From Gymnopilus junonius (taxonomy: Eukaryota > Basidiomycota > Agaricomycetes > Agaricales > Galerinaceae): 64,000 bases of DNA. The stretch covers positions 124,001-188,000 of the forward strand of contig JADNYJ010000021.1 of NCBI GenBank assembly GCA_015501075.1. Direction: 5' to 3'. The translations under genes and the position numbers were made by a program. The notes under the pieces are model-generated. The model made no database searches and had not been told where the DNA came from. It saw only the letters and a program-made list of their open reading frames with translations. This document shows positions 11,476 through 23,193 of the stretch, one piece after another; the first letter of the stretch is position 1; the number at the start of each line of letters is the position of its first letter.

Positions 11476-11967
11476 ATTCCTTCAGGCAGAGCAAATGTAA
11501 ATGAATCCTTCAGGAAGTGAAAAGGATTTAATATATGAAGTCCCGGCGATCGAGGTAAGAGTAGAGGCAATTGAAAGAGCAGGACATACAGCCTGGGGTT
11601 ATGTGACATTATCTGACAGTGACAAACATCACGTAAGGAATGACGTAACAAAATTTGCTAATACTATTACTGGAACCTGTGTCATATCCTTCACGTCAGC
11701 ACGTAACATACTTACAGTGCGTTCCAGCTTCGTTCATTAGTGAAGTTCACTCGCAGCCGTTGACCGAAACTGGAAGGCTAACAAATCGCTGTCAATCTAA
11801 CTTCTGCTTCGGAAATATACTTACACCATCCTACGAGCTAGATGGCTATAAAAACCGTTCTGATTGGCCTGGGTTTGCCAACGCAACATCTCAGATAATC
11901 TCACTTCAGCCCAAGCTTCTCTTCAGTCCAAGCTTTTCCACTCTTTCCTCCACAAAACAAATCAACA
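11476..11967. other. Divergent intergenic region, GH85 and OYE genes
   Basis: Between the minus-strand GH85 start and the plus-strand OYE start. Short frames here have no domain. It contains the TATA box of the OYE gene at 11847-11854 and presumably the GH85 promoter near 11500-11650. Confidence 0.5.
11847..11854 (+). promoter_or_regulatory. TATA box of OYE-type gene
   Basis: A TATAAAAA match about 115 bp upstream of the ATG at 11968, followed by a CT-rich leader. This is a good core promoter candidate. Confidence 0.5.
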
Positions 11968-13465
11968 ATGTTGACAATGACCGAATCCCTTTTCCAACCT
12001 CTTCAAGTTAGTGATATTACCATCCCAAACTGTATCACCATGTCAACCCTCACCTGCAATCGTGCAGAGGACACCTACCCTACAGACCTCATGAAAGAGT
12101 ACTATGTTCAGCGTTTCCACGGTGGCGCTGGCTTGATAGTCACTGAAGGTACTTTGATAACACGACAAGGGTAAGAACGGCTTCCTTGGGTATCTGAGTT
12201 ATTCTCATCCCAATTGTCACAGAACTGAATCTGGGCTCTGGGATGATAAACACGTCGAAGGCTGGAAGAATATCACATATGCCGTTCATGATGCAGTATG
12301 GCATGGTATTATATCCATATATCTGTATTTCCGATAATTTATTTTCACTTCAATATTTTACTAGTTGGTCGAGCAGCTCATCCAGAGGCGTATCAACAAA
12401 AGCTCGCAGGAGAGGTACATCTTTTCTTCCATCTTTCAGGCCTTTTCTTGAAATAGACTCCTTATCTGCAGCCAGTGTATGCCCTCTCCGCGATCAGCGC
12501 GAGAGGTGGTAAATTCAGAACTATCCCTGGTATCCTGGGCTACGTTACAGTACGTGTCAACCTTCTGAGCTTATGAACAACATAGCCGATAATATCTGTG
12601 ACTTGACCACCCAACTGCTATTGATGACCCATGGAAGTTCGTGGCACAATTCAAACATGCAGCTATAAACGCCAAGAAAGCGGGCTTCGACGGTGTTGAA
12701 CGTATGTCTTCTCGTTCCCAAGCCTATACTGATTCACTATAGTACACGGTGCCAATGGATATCTCATTGCTCAGTTCCTTGACACGACGTCCAATCACCG
12801 CACAGATGAATGGGGTGGGAGCAAGGAAAACCGCTCCAGACTTGGTTTGGAAGTCCTGAAAGCCCTCATAGAAGTCTTCGGGAAGAATGTCGCACTTAAG
12901 GTGACTCCAGCCGGAGGCTACAACGATGTTGGGTATGCCGTCTTTGGTCATACTGCGTGCTTTAAAATCAATGCTCAACTCTTACTGCAGTATGCCATTG
13001 GATGAGACTTTTAGATACTTCATCTCCGAAGCCGATAAATTGGGGTTGGCTTATATTACCCTTTCACGATATTCTCCATCCTTCGACGCCGTCTACAACG
13101 GTATGTACATTATCTTTCTCCTTGTACTACATAACCAACTTTGAGACCTGATTCACAATCTTCTCTTGTCTAGGCGTTCCACGAGCAACGAAGCATGACG
13201 TCCTTGTATCCTACCGCCCCTAAATCCACAATGCAAAACTCTTCCTCAATGCAGACGTCAGTCCAGAGGAAGGTGCAGAACTCGTCGCTGCTGGCAAAAT
13301 TGACGCTATTAGTATCGGACTTAAATGGACCACTCATCCTGACCTGACGAAGCGCGTTGAGCATCACAAGCCTCTTGACAATGTGCCGGATGTCATTTAC
13401 AAACGAACAAGAATTCGGGTGATTGGAGCACTGGGTATACTGACTATCCGGTTGCTGTTTATTAA
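11968..13465 (+). CDS. Old Yellow Enzyme-type NADH:flavin oxidoreductase, disrupted
   Basis: Exons: 11968-12170, 12223-12305, 12365-12414, 12472-12549, about 12611-12701, 12743-12932, 12991-13100, 13174-13465. The product resembles fungal OYE ene-reductases, FMN-dependent TIM-barrel enzymes: N-terminal SLFQPLQVSDITIPNCI, GGAGLIVTEGT, SARGGKF, the signature HGANGYLIAQFLD, and a C-terminal GDWSTGYTDYPVAVY. Defects are visible. The intron after 12549 has a GTACGT donor, but the sequence before the next conserved codon (12611) ends AC, not AG. An in-frame TAA sits at 13221-13223 inside RP-IHNAKLF, where a Leu is expected. The C-terminal region then needs two more frame changes near 13396 and 13420. 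Lost or gained bases in C, A and G runs explain the later defects. The usual OYE catalytic His pair is not seen clearly (NRAEDTYP region), so the enzyme may belong to a divergent clade. Confidence 0.8.
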
Positions 13466-13873
13466 TTGTTCAGATTGTTCGGGGATATCTTTGGTGTAGA
13501 ATGGGGTGATAGTGCCTCTGAATTTGCATCAGTGAGGGTTACATGCTGAAATATGGTCTAGATTTATGTAAATCTTCGCGTGACTGATCCACTCTTCACA
13601 TTTTGTTCTAAGTTTGCTCTTTCGCATCTCAGTCCCTCCATTTCCCTTTCAACGTCACAAACCTCGTTATCGATCACGATCTTCTTCTTACTCTCCTCTT
13701 CCCACTCTCATCCTCAACTAGCCTAATACCAAATACCAGTGTACCTCCGGAATCCTCACATTCTTCCATCGAGGAGAACGAAATATTCTATTAATCCCAG
13801 TATATGGCAACAGGAATGAGTAGACGTAGAATGCCGACTTTCCGTTCGTTCTCTTTCATTGCGTGCTAAGGAG
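13466..13873. other. Intergenic, OYE to lectin gene
   Basis: CT-rich sequence with no supported gene. It presumably holds the OYE 3' UTR and the promoter of the propeller lectin gene; no TATA box is evident. Confidence 0.45.
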
Positions 13874-16133
13874 ATGTTGAACCCTTTTATAGATGGTCCG
13901 CAAGTCATTGTTAACGCCCAAGGCAAAGCATTGAATCTTACCCTATCTGGAACAGAAAAATCAGGTGGGGTCAACCTATATCACCATGAACATGTTACCC
14001 ATTTTAAGCAGTTACTTTAAATACATTCCACGGAGGACTGAATCAACAGGTAAGCTGCTCGTCAAGTTGGGTTGTATCTCCCAAAAAACAGTGGTTATTT
14101 CATGAAGATGGTCATGGAAAAGTCGCTCTCATGTCTGCATACGCTCCACTCTATGTGACTCCGGCGAGCACAATTGAGGCCATATTGTCTAGTCTTGGTA
14201 CTGCAGACGCCGTTGTTGCTAACAATGTTCCATTCTGGTTTCACGTATTTGAAGAGGGACAGGGTTATATGTGAGTTATCAATCCTTGAGGGCACCCTGA
14301 TAAATCATTCTAAACCCAAGTTCCAAGCATCGCTATTCCAAATACAGATTTTAGCATGGAACTTAGCAACGAAAATGTCCAAGTCAACCGCCAAAGGCAA
14401 AACTCCCAGTTATTCATTATTCAGAACACCGCAAGGAATCAAGACTTGATTTTAGATGGGCGACTTGAGATGTTAGCAAGGCGACCTGTTCAGTCTCTAG
14501 AAGTCGAAAGGACAATCAACCTCGGTGAGATTGATTCATTTTGAGGATGTTGAAATATGTGCAAACTCTTCCTCGACAGCTCCAGGAATCGATGTGACGA
14601 TCAACACTCAAGAACTCTCAGGAAATCTTGAAAATACTAAGTAAGAGAATTTTCACTGTCCGGGTGTTCGGATTTTTGTAAATGAAATGCTGATTATTAT
14701 CAACATCTCCAGCTCGTTAGATGGAGGGAAAACCATCGTAATAAAGCTACAATCCTCACCGGTACAAAAATATTTGTCTCTTTCAGACTTTTGCTAACAC
14801 TAATTATTATGGAAGGCTTCTGGCTCCTTGGAAATGGAACAAACTTCTGGGAAAATCACTCCGTCTAAGAGCGCAAGACTGGTGTTCAGTCAGGATATAC
14901 CTGGTATGAAAGCAGAATTGGAGGCGATAAATTAATTTACGAGTCCACTTTCTAGTTCCTACCACTATTCCAGGGAAAGCAGATATCATCGCGTTTGGCA
15001 CGACCGGTGTAACTATAGTGCGAAACCCAAGTGTGGAGAAACATCGGCTTGTGATTTCCAGCTATGGATTTGACGCAGTCGCTGGAGGATGGAAAAAGGA
15101 TAAACATGTGCGCCTGATCGCAGACACGACGGGCAATGGGCTCGGAGATGTCGTCGGGTTTGGGGACCAAGGAGTGTGTGTCTCGCTGAATAACGGAGAT
15201 AATACCTTTCAGGATCCGAAGCTGGTATTGTCAGAATTCTCGTTCAGTACAGGCTGGCGCGTAGAAAAGCACCTTCGCTTCATGGCCGATCTAAGGGGTA
15301 CAGGGCGTGCAGATATCATCGGATTTGGTGATGAAGGCGTCTACGTTTCGTTGAATAATGGAAACGGGACCTTTGCCTCGGCCAAACTTATTAACCTAGC
15401 TTTTGCCTATAATGGTGGGGGGTGGAGATTGGAAAAGCATCCTCGTTTTCTCGCAGACCTCACTGGAAATGGCCTACCTGATATCGTTGGCTTTGGGAAT
15501 ACCGCGGTTTCGGCCATATTTAATAACGGAGATGGCACCTTTCAGCCTAGCAAGACACTAGTCCAGGGATTATACTATGATAGTGGCTGGCGCGTCGAAA
15601 AAAACCCTCGCTTTGTTGTAGACCTCACAGGAGATGGGAAGGCTGATTTGCTAGGATTTGCTGATGATGGCATCTATATTGCGCTTAACAATGGTGATGG
15701 AACATTCCAGTCCGTCAAGAAGGTTTCATCGGATTTTTCTCTGTCTAATGGAGGGTGGCTTGTAGAAAAACATCCGAGGTTTGTTGTTGATCTCGCAGGC
15801 AATGGCTGCGGCGACATCATTGGATTTGGCGACGCCGGAGTCTATGTAGGAATTAATAACGGAGACGGTACATTTCAGCCAATAAAGCACGCTATCGCAG
15901 GATTCGGCTGTAATCTTGGGTGGCGAGTCATGGAAAATCCTCGTTTTGTAGCTGATTTAACAGGAAATGGGCGAGTGGACATCATTGGGTTTGGGAACGA
16001 GAAAGTGTTTGTGAGCTACAATGACGGGAATGGAAACTTCAAGCCGATGGAGGAGCTCGTTGGTGGATTTGGGCATGATGGAGGATGGACCATTGACAAG
16101 ACGGTCCGATATATAGCTAATGTTTTCTCCTGA
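13874..16133 (+). CDS. PVL-like seven-bladed beta-propeller lectin with beta-trefoil-like N-terminal region
   Basis: Eight exons, 13874-13964, 14012-14049, 14092-14270, 14355-14524, 14580-14640, 14713-14761, 14816-14903 and 14956-16133, give an intact 617-residue protein. The C-terminal 385 residues hold six full repeats of about 57 residues with the pattern WxxEKHPRFxxDLTGNG-x-x-DIIGFG-x-x-GVYVxxNNGDGTF. A seventh blade is split: its inner strands come from the N-terminal side (ADIIAFGTTGVTIV, near residue 235) and its outer strand from the extreme C-terminus (TIDKTVRYIANVF). This matches the Psathyrella velutina lectin family, FG-GAP/integrin-like propellers that bind Ca2+ through DxTGNG loops and bind GlcNAc or sialic acid. 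The first 170 residues carry trefoil-like features (GGLNQQW, SQLFIIQNTARNQDLIL); that assignment is tentative. No signal peptide is visible, as usual for cytosolic fungal defence lectins. The start Met at 13874 is the first in-frame ATG. Confidence 0.85.
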
Positions 16134-18897
16134 TTCCACGTATAGTCGTTCAACAGAAAAACATATTGAATGAATGATCGTTTTATATAGTATCAATCTA
16201 TAAATTACCCTCTCTGCCCCATACTTATATTAATGACGACTCGCTGGCAATCACTCTTCGTAAAGTTGAATCAATTGGTTGAAAATAGAGTACTATCTTG
16301 TGTCGAACCCAGTCAAACATCGTATATTATTTGAATATCAACTATATACATTATTATATATCAATGTACTCGAGGTCGTACGCGTATAGATTGTTCACGC
16401 ATCTTGCACAGAATGATTAGGAACAAGAGACACGACGACTGCAATTAGAGTTTCTTGCAGTCGCAGAGTTCTGTTGTGCGTTGGTTGTGCCATCGATATG
16501 GCCATGGGGCAGATTGGAAAATAAATAAGAATAGAGATAAAAACGAACCCGTACGACTGCAAGTATGTCGCTCCTGCAGTCGTTGAGTTCTGTTATATGG
16601 CATGGAAAGAATAGAAAGAAAAAATACTTGAACTGTAGCAAGACGTCTCTCGCAACAGCCAAGCTGGATTTTGTATCATGGCATGGGGGTATAGTGCTGT
16701 TGACGCGAAAAGAAGTCAGATGATGATAAATATAACCGTCGTAAAAAGTACTCACTTTGATTTTTTCGTCCCACTCGACAACGGTGAAGTGCAGTTCAAG
16801 TGGGACTAGTGCTCCTGGCCGATTCGCAACGTCTAGCGAGCCAGTGAAGGATGCGCTAATTACCAGTGATGCTCTCGATTGAGTCAACACCACTTGGTCT
16901 GTTGAACGCGATGGAATGAGATCTGATTAAACTTTACCCCGGCCTTCACCCAGATTATTGTAAGGGGAGAGGGCGACGGGTAGACAGCTCATCATCCATA
17001 ACGCCCAAGAGTGCTCTTACTGGAACAGCTCTGACTATCGATGTGCTTTATTAGAGCAACCGACAGGCCAGAGCCGAACCCGACCCCAGGCCCGCAACGC
17101 GGAGGCACATGAAGAGTAAAGGCCGTCAGCCACAAGGGTTATGGTGGCGGCCAACCTGGCCACTGGCAGTGGAAGGCATACAGCGGCCAGGCTCTTTCCC
17201 AGGAAAAAGAGAATTTGAGGAAAAGAGGGTTAAAGAAGATAAAGATGTAGAAAGAAAAAGGTGTGGCTGTTGAGAGTAGATGTCAGTTACGAGGAACGTG
17301 GCAGTCATGCACAAGACTCACTTTTGTTATTGTGTTGTCCTGCTTGACGACGACGGCGTAAACGGTTCATAAGTGGAACGCCCGAGTCGTCGTCTTCGAA
17401 TAATTGACGGTACTTTGTACAACACCGTATGTCTGAGTCGAACCCAGTTGGGCATATGATAAGGAAGGTTGAAAGTCGGCTGCGATTGGCCTCGAGATGG
17501 GACCGGACTCCACGTTCCCCGAGGATCTCGCTGCCCTCAGGCTAGAGTTGAAGTGTGGCGTGGGTCCGAGTTGAGGCTGACAGTGAGGTCGATGTCAATG
17601 GCGAGGTGGGCGCCAGGTTATGGAGAGACAGTGAGTGGCGACGAGTTCAACAGGCAGCAGAATAGTACAAAGATTACAACCCCAGAAAGAGATACATGAC
17701 AACCATCACAAAAGGGGGGGCATGGTTCAATGAAGAATAACACAACGAGAAAGAGCGGCAAGCTAGTAAGGGCCAAATCACTTTAGTTCAAGGACAAGAA
17801 CATAAAGTAGGAAAGGCGTACCTTTATGGAGGGCGATGAGCATCTTGAGGGGAGAAGGTGGGGGGAAGGAAGAAAGGAGGGGGATAAGGAGCGATCGGAT
17901 ACTGGGGCCCTTTTATACCTGGAAATGCTGTATATCTACGGCAAGATGCGGCAAACCACATGGTGCGAGTCCGTGCGCTGAGAATGATCGATGAATGATC
18001 TGAAAGATTCTGACTCCAATAAGGAAATGTTTCCAAATAGAGAAGCAACAAGGCTTGACTAATTTCTCCAAGCCGTACATGATTGGCTTGGCTCCCCCTC
18101 GAGGCGGATAAGCCGCTGATGGTCGCCCTCTTTTTTTATAACCGTCTGACACACACAGTGGATACGCACAGCAGATGACTGTTCAGAACGGTACCAGTGT
18201 GGTAAAATCGATGAAGTTCGATATTCACGCCTCCTGAGTTCAAACTTGAAGGGAATCAACTGTAAAAGTACATCTGACTATGGAAACCGACTTGGTGTTA
18301 TCTGCTGTCAACTTTGAAGTTAAGGACAACTATCCTCTGTCCATCAAAAGGAGTTCAAAATGAAGTTGCAGTCAGGAAGGGATTTATCTCTTTGTCAAGA
18401 TTCAGGGAAGCTTACGTTGTCCCAATATTTGACACTAGATTTTCTCTTGAAGCTTGGCTTATGTATGTAGCTCGAAATTCAGGCAGAGAAGAATAGTAGG
18501 GTTATTCATTCAGATTAGTGCGTCAGTCAAAGGATGGTCTGACGTCTTTGACGATTACGCTTACTTCAGCTACTTCAGCCCGGAAAAAGGTCAGAGGAAG
18601 CCTAGATGACATTGAAATTCAATATCAAGCATTGGTTAGCTAGTCCGGACCTAGTACGAATGAGCTTCAGGCCATGAGTTGTCACCTCAGGCCACCCCTT
18701 ACTAACCCTTCCAACCCCAGCCCGCGGCATGGCATCATCTTTGCTTGCTGAGGGCAACAAGCGTGACAAAGGGAAGTCCAAATGTTCTGAGGATATACCA
18801 CATCCTTGTTGACAGTCGTCCTCTGGACCAGTGAGTGGTCATTTCTTCAGTCGGTTTACTTACTCATACAACCCGTTCAATTAATTAGTGTCGTTCA
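16134..18897. other. Gene-poor region with possible minus-strand exon fragments
   Basis: No complete gene could be built. On the minus strand two exon-like blocks end in good GTGAGT donors: one around 17303-17400 (reading YRQLFEDDDSGVPLMNRL, then basic) and one around 16757-16893 (reading RASLVISASFTGSLDVANR through WDEKIK). They may belong to one unrecognised or decayed gene. Downstream of them lie the two related hairpins at 16436-16582. Other open frames (17469-17699 plus, 17824-18259 minus) show no domain or codon signal. Confidence 0.35.
16436..16582. repeat. Two related short hairpins in direct repeat
   Basis: Inverted repeat 1 at 16436-16463 has 9-bp arms (CGACTGCAA / TTGCAGTCG) and a 10-nt loop. 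Inverted repeat 2 at 16554-16582 has 8-bp arms of the same sequence and a 13-nt loop. Each is followed by the shared word GAGTTCTGTT, so the whole unit is repeated about 118 bp apart. Origin is unknown: mobile element remnant or duplicated small exon are both possible. Confidence 0.6.
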
Positions 18898-20881
18898 TCA
18901 CGTTCGCTTAACCTGGTAATTCTCCCATCCCATCTCTTCAAGCTTCTGTACTTTGCCTAATACTTCCTCCTCCATATCTTTCATGTACTCGTCCATGGTG
19001 TCGATCAGATGTGGGGTACCTGCCGATAATATCCGGACAGCCAACAAACCAGCATTCATGCCGTTGTTGATAGCGACAGTCGCTACAGGTATGCCGCGCT
19101 AAATAAAGAGCAGAAAAATAGACATGAGAAAATGAGAACGAAGGAGAAAAAGAACGCATGCTTACGGGCATCTGGACGATACTGTGTAGAGAATCCACGC
19201 CGTCGAGCGAGCTTCCCTTGACAGGGACACCGATGACTGGCAGAGCGGTCATGGCTGCTACCATCCCTGGGAGATGAGCGGCCCCACCTGCTCCCGCGAT
19301 GATGCTTCGCAGACCCCTCGCAGACGCTGATCGTGCATACTCAACTAGACGATCGGGAGTTCGGTGCGCAGACACAATTGTAAGCTCGTAAGGGATGTTG
19401 AAGCGGTCGAGAATTCGGGCCGCGGGAAGCATGACTGGGAGGTCTGAGTCAGAGCCCATGATGATGCCCACCAACGGATGAGCATCTGAGAATCCAGAAC
19501 CTGGCGTGGGCTGTACAGGTACGTAGCGGTCGATCTCCTCTGGCGTACTACCAGGCAAGGACTCCAGAAGAGGCCTGAGGCGTCTCCGCAGCTGCGCGTC
19601 AGAGTCTGCTACGATGGTGATATGTCCCATTTTTCGACCTTTCCTACACTCCGATTTTCCATATAGATGTACTGATGCGCCAGGAATAGACAACGCGACG
19701 TTTGTTGTTTCCGTTATTTCGGCCATGGAGGAGGAATATCCGATTAGGTTCAGCATGGCAGCCGCCGGCACTTTCAGTGCTGTCGATCCAAGTGGCAGTG
19801 AGAGTATCGCACGGAGGTGGTTCTCGTACTGGGAAGTTTCACAGGCTTCGATCGTGTAGTGACCAGAGTTGTGGGGCCGCGGTGCGATTTCGTTTATAAA
19901 GATGTTGCCTAAGAGGTCCCTCGTCAGTGGGAAGAAGGCGGAGCAGTTCCAAAAAGGACCTACCGTCCTCCATGAGGAACATTTCTACACCGAAGACACC
20001 AGCACCAGAGAAGGTTTTGATAGCATTCTCGGCTACAGATCGAGCTCTTTGTGAGAGGGAAGCGTTACGACTCCGTAAGGGCGCAAAGACCAGGTGGCAG
20101 ATGTTGTCCTTGTGAACTGTTTCCACCACGGGATAAGACTGGACCTCGCCATCCACGGTCCTAACAACCATGACTGCAATCTCCTTTGAGAATGGGACCC
20201 ACTTCTCGGCGTAAAGAGGTCGATTTCCGAGAAATTGGATGGCTTCTTGTGATTGCCCCACTTCGCGGAGAACAAAATTGCCACGTCCGTCGTACGCCAT
20301 CGTGCGGCTCTTCAGCATGAGTGGCAACCCTAACTTCTGGGCAACATCAGAGATCGAGTCAACCGACGACTCGATAGCCACAAAATCCGATACTGGCAGA
20401 CCGTGAGATGCCAGATGTTGCTTTTGTCGAAACTTGTCTTGAATGATCTGGATAGTAGATGGACTGGGATGTACTGCCAGTTTGTTGCCTTGACCTGCTA
20501 AGCGCACTTCTTCGAGGGTTGTCGCATCCACATGTTCAATCTCCACGGTGAGGACGTCAACTTTGTTGGCAAGCTCCCGAATCTTCTCTGGGTCAGCAAA
20601 TGATCCGTCGACATGAGCTAGGTGCGATCCTAAGGAGACACAATTTGCTTCGCTGGTGCATGTTCTCCAGAGTCTAGTATAACGACCTTGACATTCAAAA
20701 GAGAAGCCGAAGCCGCGAGCATGCGACCAAGCTGACCACCGCCTGATCAATAACGTCAAGTCGGATATCATGTTGTGAAATAGGCGAAACTTTCTGGAAA
20801 ATGGTGAAAATATGTTATAAACTGTATAAAAATATAAAAAGACTTACACCCACCAAGGATTCCTACGACTTTCTCTGTCAT
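18898..20881 (-). CDS. ADE2: Phosphoribosylaminoimidazole carboxylase, two-domain fungal type, one frame break
   Basis: Four exons on the minus strand: 20854-20881, 19964-20742, 19166-19908 and 18898-19098; about 583 residues after correction, close to yeast Ade2. The N-terminal PurK-like ATP-grasp part (AIR to N5-CAIR) shows [17 protein letters not shown] across the first splice, [24 protein letters not shown], and [19 protein letters not shown]. The C-terminal PurE-like mutase part shows [36 protein letters not shown] and LPVIGVPV. The enzyme makes CAIR in de novo purine synthesis in the cytosol. The only defect is a missing base near 20632: the frame passes from AKQIVSP to [10 protein letters not shown] only if an extra A/T is restored in a short run. 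In a gene essential for purine prototrophy this argues for sequence error. Intron 1 (20743-20853) is 111 nt, the others 55-67 nt. Confidence 0.93.
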
Positions 20882-22470
20882 CAGAGGCAGTCTTTTACTG
20901 GATGCAGATGGATATGAGTCTAAGAGAGGGCAAAATTTTGGGTCGTGCTGACCCCGAATTGGGGTTACATAACACACGGGTGCTAATCAAGATGATCGCC
21001 GTAACCACAAATCGCACCGTTGATGATCTCCCACCACAGTGACCACACTCTCAACCTTTAGATCTATCGAATCATCACCCAATACGACAAAACTATTTGC
21101 CAAAAGGCTCAATTTTTGCGATTGTTCCTGTGATTGCGAGCAGAAAAAAAGAGATCTACGAAAAACCTTGGAAAGAAGGCTTTCAGGATTTTCGACACGA
21201 CACGTTGTTTTGTCACTAGGTTGGTATCTCCCAACCGCTCTTTCGACCTCGACGGTAAGTGGAACGCCTACTATTCTCTTGTCCTTTTGATACCCGATGT
21301 TAAAATGGCCGTATATAGTAAGGATACAATCCAGTGTTCATAACGCTATTGCCACTGTTTTGAGCCCTCGATTTTATAAAACGGATGACTCCCGAACGCA
21401 TGCATGCTCTTCGAGGAAACGAAAGGGGGCCGGTACACAAAAAGGACCTCAACAGCCTGTCGAACAGCCCGAAAAGAAGACTCCAAGCAGTGGAGAAAGC
21501 ATTGCCACCAATACTTCTCTGGTACTGACACCCTCCTTGGAAGCTTCTTCAACGGAATCTCCTTTTCCATCCAATTTGCCATGGCCCATTGTAGCTGAAT
21601 GGGCGCCACTTACTGAACTTTCGTCTATTGCAAGATCATTTCAAAATGGACCTGCAATGTCTTCTGCAGGTCTTTTTGCTGACCTACCGCCGGGAGGCAT
21701 GCTTGCAGCAGAACAACTATCTTCAATTGCATTGGGCGAAGATAGCGACCCTGTGTTGGTAGGACTTATTTCTGCCAAGTTTGTCCACTCATGCGCTAAC
21801 GTCTGAAGGAAAGCACCACACAGAGCATGACGTAGAATCACAGTGTACAGCGGAGACTTTTGCTTGCGTCTCTCCTCCTATTGGCCATGACAGTTTTCTT
21901 GCTTCGGAGGCGACATATGAAATGTACCAGACTGAATCCTTTGGTACTTCTAATCCAGCAGGACCGCTGACATCAGAAGAGGCATCGGATGGACAGGATA
22001 GTATCGCACCTATTGATCTATGAACAAAGAGATCTTATTGAAGACTCTTCGTCCCCCTCCCAGATATTGCTGATAACGTTTTAGAAATACAATCTTCAAA
22101 TCCACCAGTCGAAAATAAGGACAAATATGTTGATCCTAATTTTACACAAGCAGAAATCCTGCATTGAATGATCTTCCTCTCTCCGATTCAGAGACACTGG
22201 TATCTGACAGACGAATGGAGGAGGAGGGATTAAATAGGGAGTTGAGCCTCCTTACCTATGTTTTCATCGGCTTTTTTTCATCCGGGAGACAACCATGTTC
22301 CTGCACAGCGCGCCCATTATGAAAACAACGATTCCAAGGCAGACCGCTCTGGCACAGTTGCTTCATCTTCTGATACATTGAAGGAAGGAAAAATCAATCA
22401 GGCAGAAAATGATATGCAAGGTGTCTTTTCTTACCATTTTTTCGTCATGATACTCGAATCGGGTTAAATT
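20882..22470 (+). pseudogene. Decayed relative of the downstream Cys/His protein gene
   Basis: Frames 21297-21806, 21781-22023 and 22258-22467 are Ser/Thr/Glu-rich like the gene at 23194-25553 and keep local echoes of it: RKRKGAG versus KKRKGAV, and FSSAFFHPGDNHVP versus FFPAFFSGTRDDLP, in the same order. The frames are interrupted by stops and lack a credible splice path. I read this as an older tandem copy that has decayed. The segment before about 21100 is the ADE2 promoter side. Similarity was judged by eye and is weak outside these words. Confidence 0.4.
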
Positions 22471-23193
22471 TTAAATTTAAGGTAGTTTTTATTCAGACCC
22501 GGCCAAGAGTTTTGATGAGCGCAGAATAGCGATCGTTTTTTCTCGGGGGAATCATCAACAAGTGGATTGATTTGTAGGCTGTGTGTGTGAGCACATCAAG
22601 GCGCCGATAACAGTCTCTTAAACGATGACTTTATGACAGAGCTACATCCGCAGCCAATACAAATTTCGATAATTTAAGTCGGTATTGCCAGGACAAACAC
22701 TCCGATTTTTAGGATGCCTTGACACAACTGGACTATATTCAGCTGAGCTCAATCGAAGGATTATTGGGGGCCTCCGCGGAGGGGTTGCATAACTATGCTT
22801 TCAATTGAAGGGGGCGTCTGAATCGGCAAAATCTCATAAGTAAATGCAAAATAAATGTTGTGAATGATATATTTTTCTTGTATTTTACAGTAAATGAATA
22901 GATACAACATGATTATTAGAATTCGCTGTCATCAACAGTCAGTCTTTGTCTATTAGTCGACAAAGATGGAAGGAAATATTAATTTCCGAGTCTGAATTTG
23001 CCTGGACACGGGTTTGTGTTCTAAAAATAACAGACTTCCTTTCCAGAAAGTGCAACGTGCTGATAAATCAGCAACTCTTCTCTAGCGGCAGTGGTTGCAA
23101 CTTTCAAGTAACTTCAATTGTACCAAGCAGCATTCACTTACTGTTCCACTTCCACAATAAATCAAAACCTATCTACTTCGGAATCTGCACCCA
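22471..23193. other. Intergenic, no feature seen
   Basis: A/T-rich sequence with short broken frames. It may include decayed 3' exons of the upstream copy and the promoter or a missed first exon of the gene at 23194. Confidence 0.4.

Noticed and set aside
13195..13250. Intron (GTATCC...GCAG) that would skip the TAA in the OYE gene
   Set aside because: It would remove conserved coding sequence and leave the next exon in the wrong frame.
16417..16893. 158-codon minus-strand frame as a single gene
   Set aside because: Its first part may be an exon ending at a GTGAGT donor, but the remainder reads through intron-like, A/T-rich sequence; not a credible single coding unit.
17425..17455. tRNA T-arm-like word (GGGTTCGACTC on the minus strand), also near 16310 and 51552
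   Set aside because: No 5-bp T stem, no acceptor stem and no A-box at the right distance; taken as chance.
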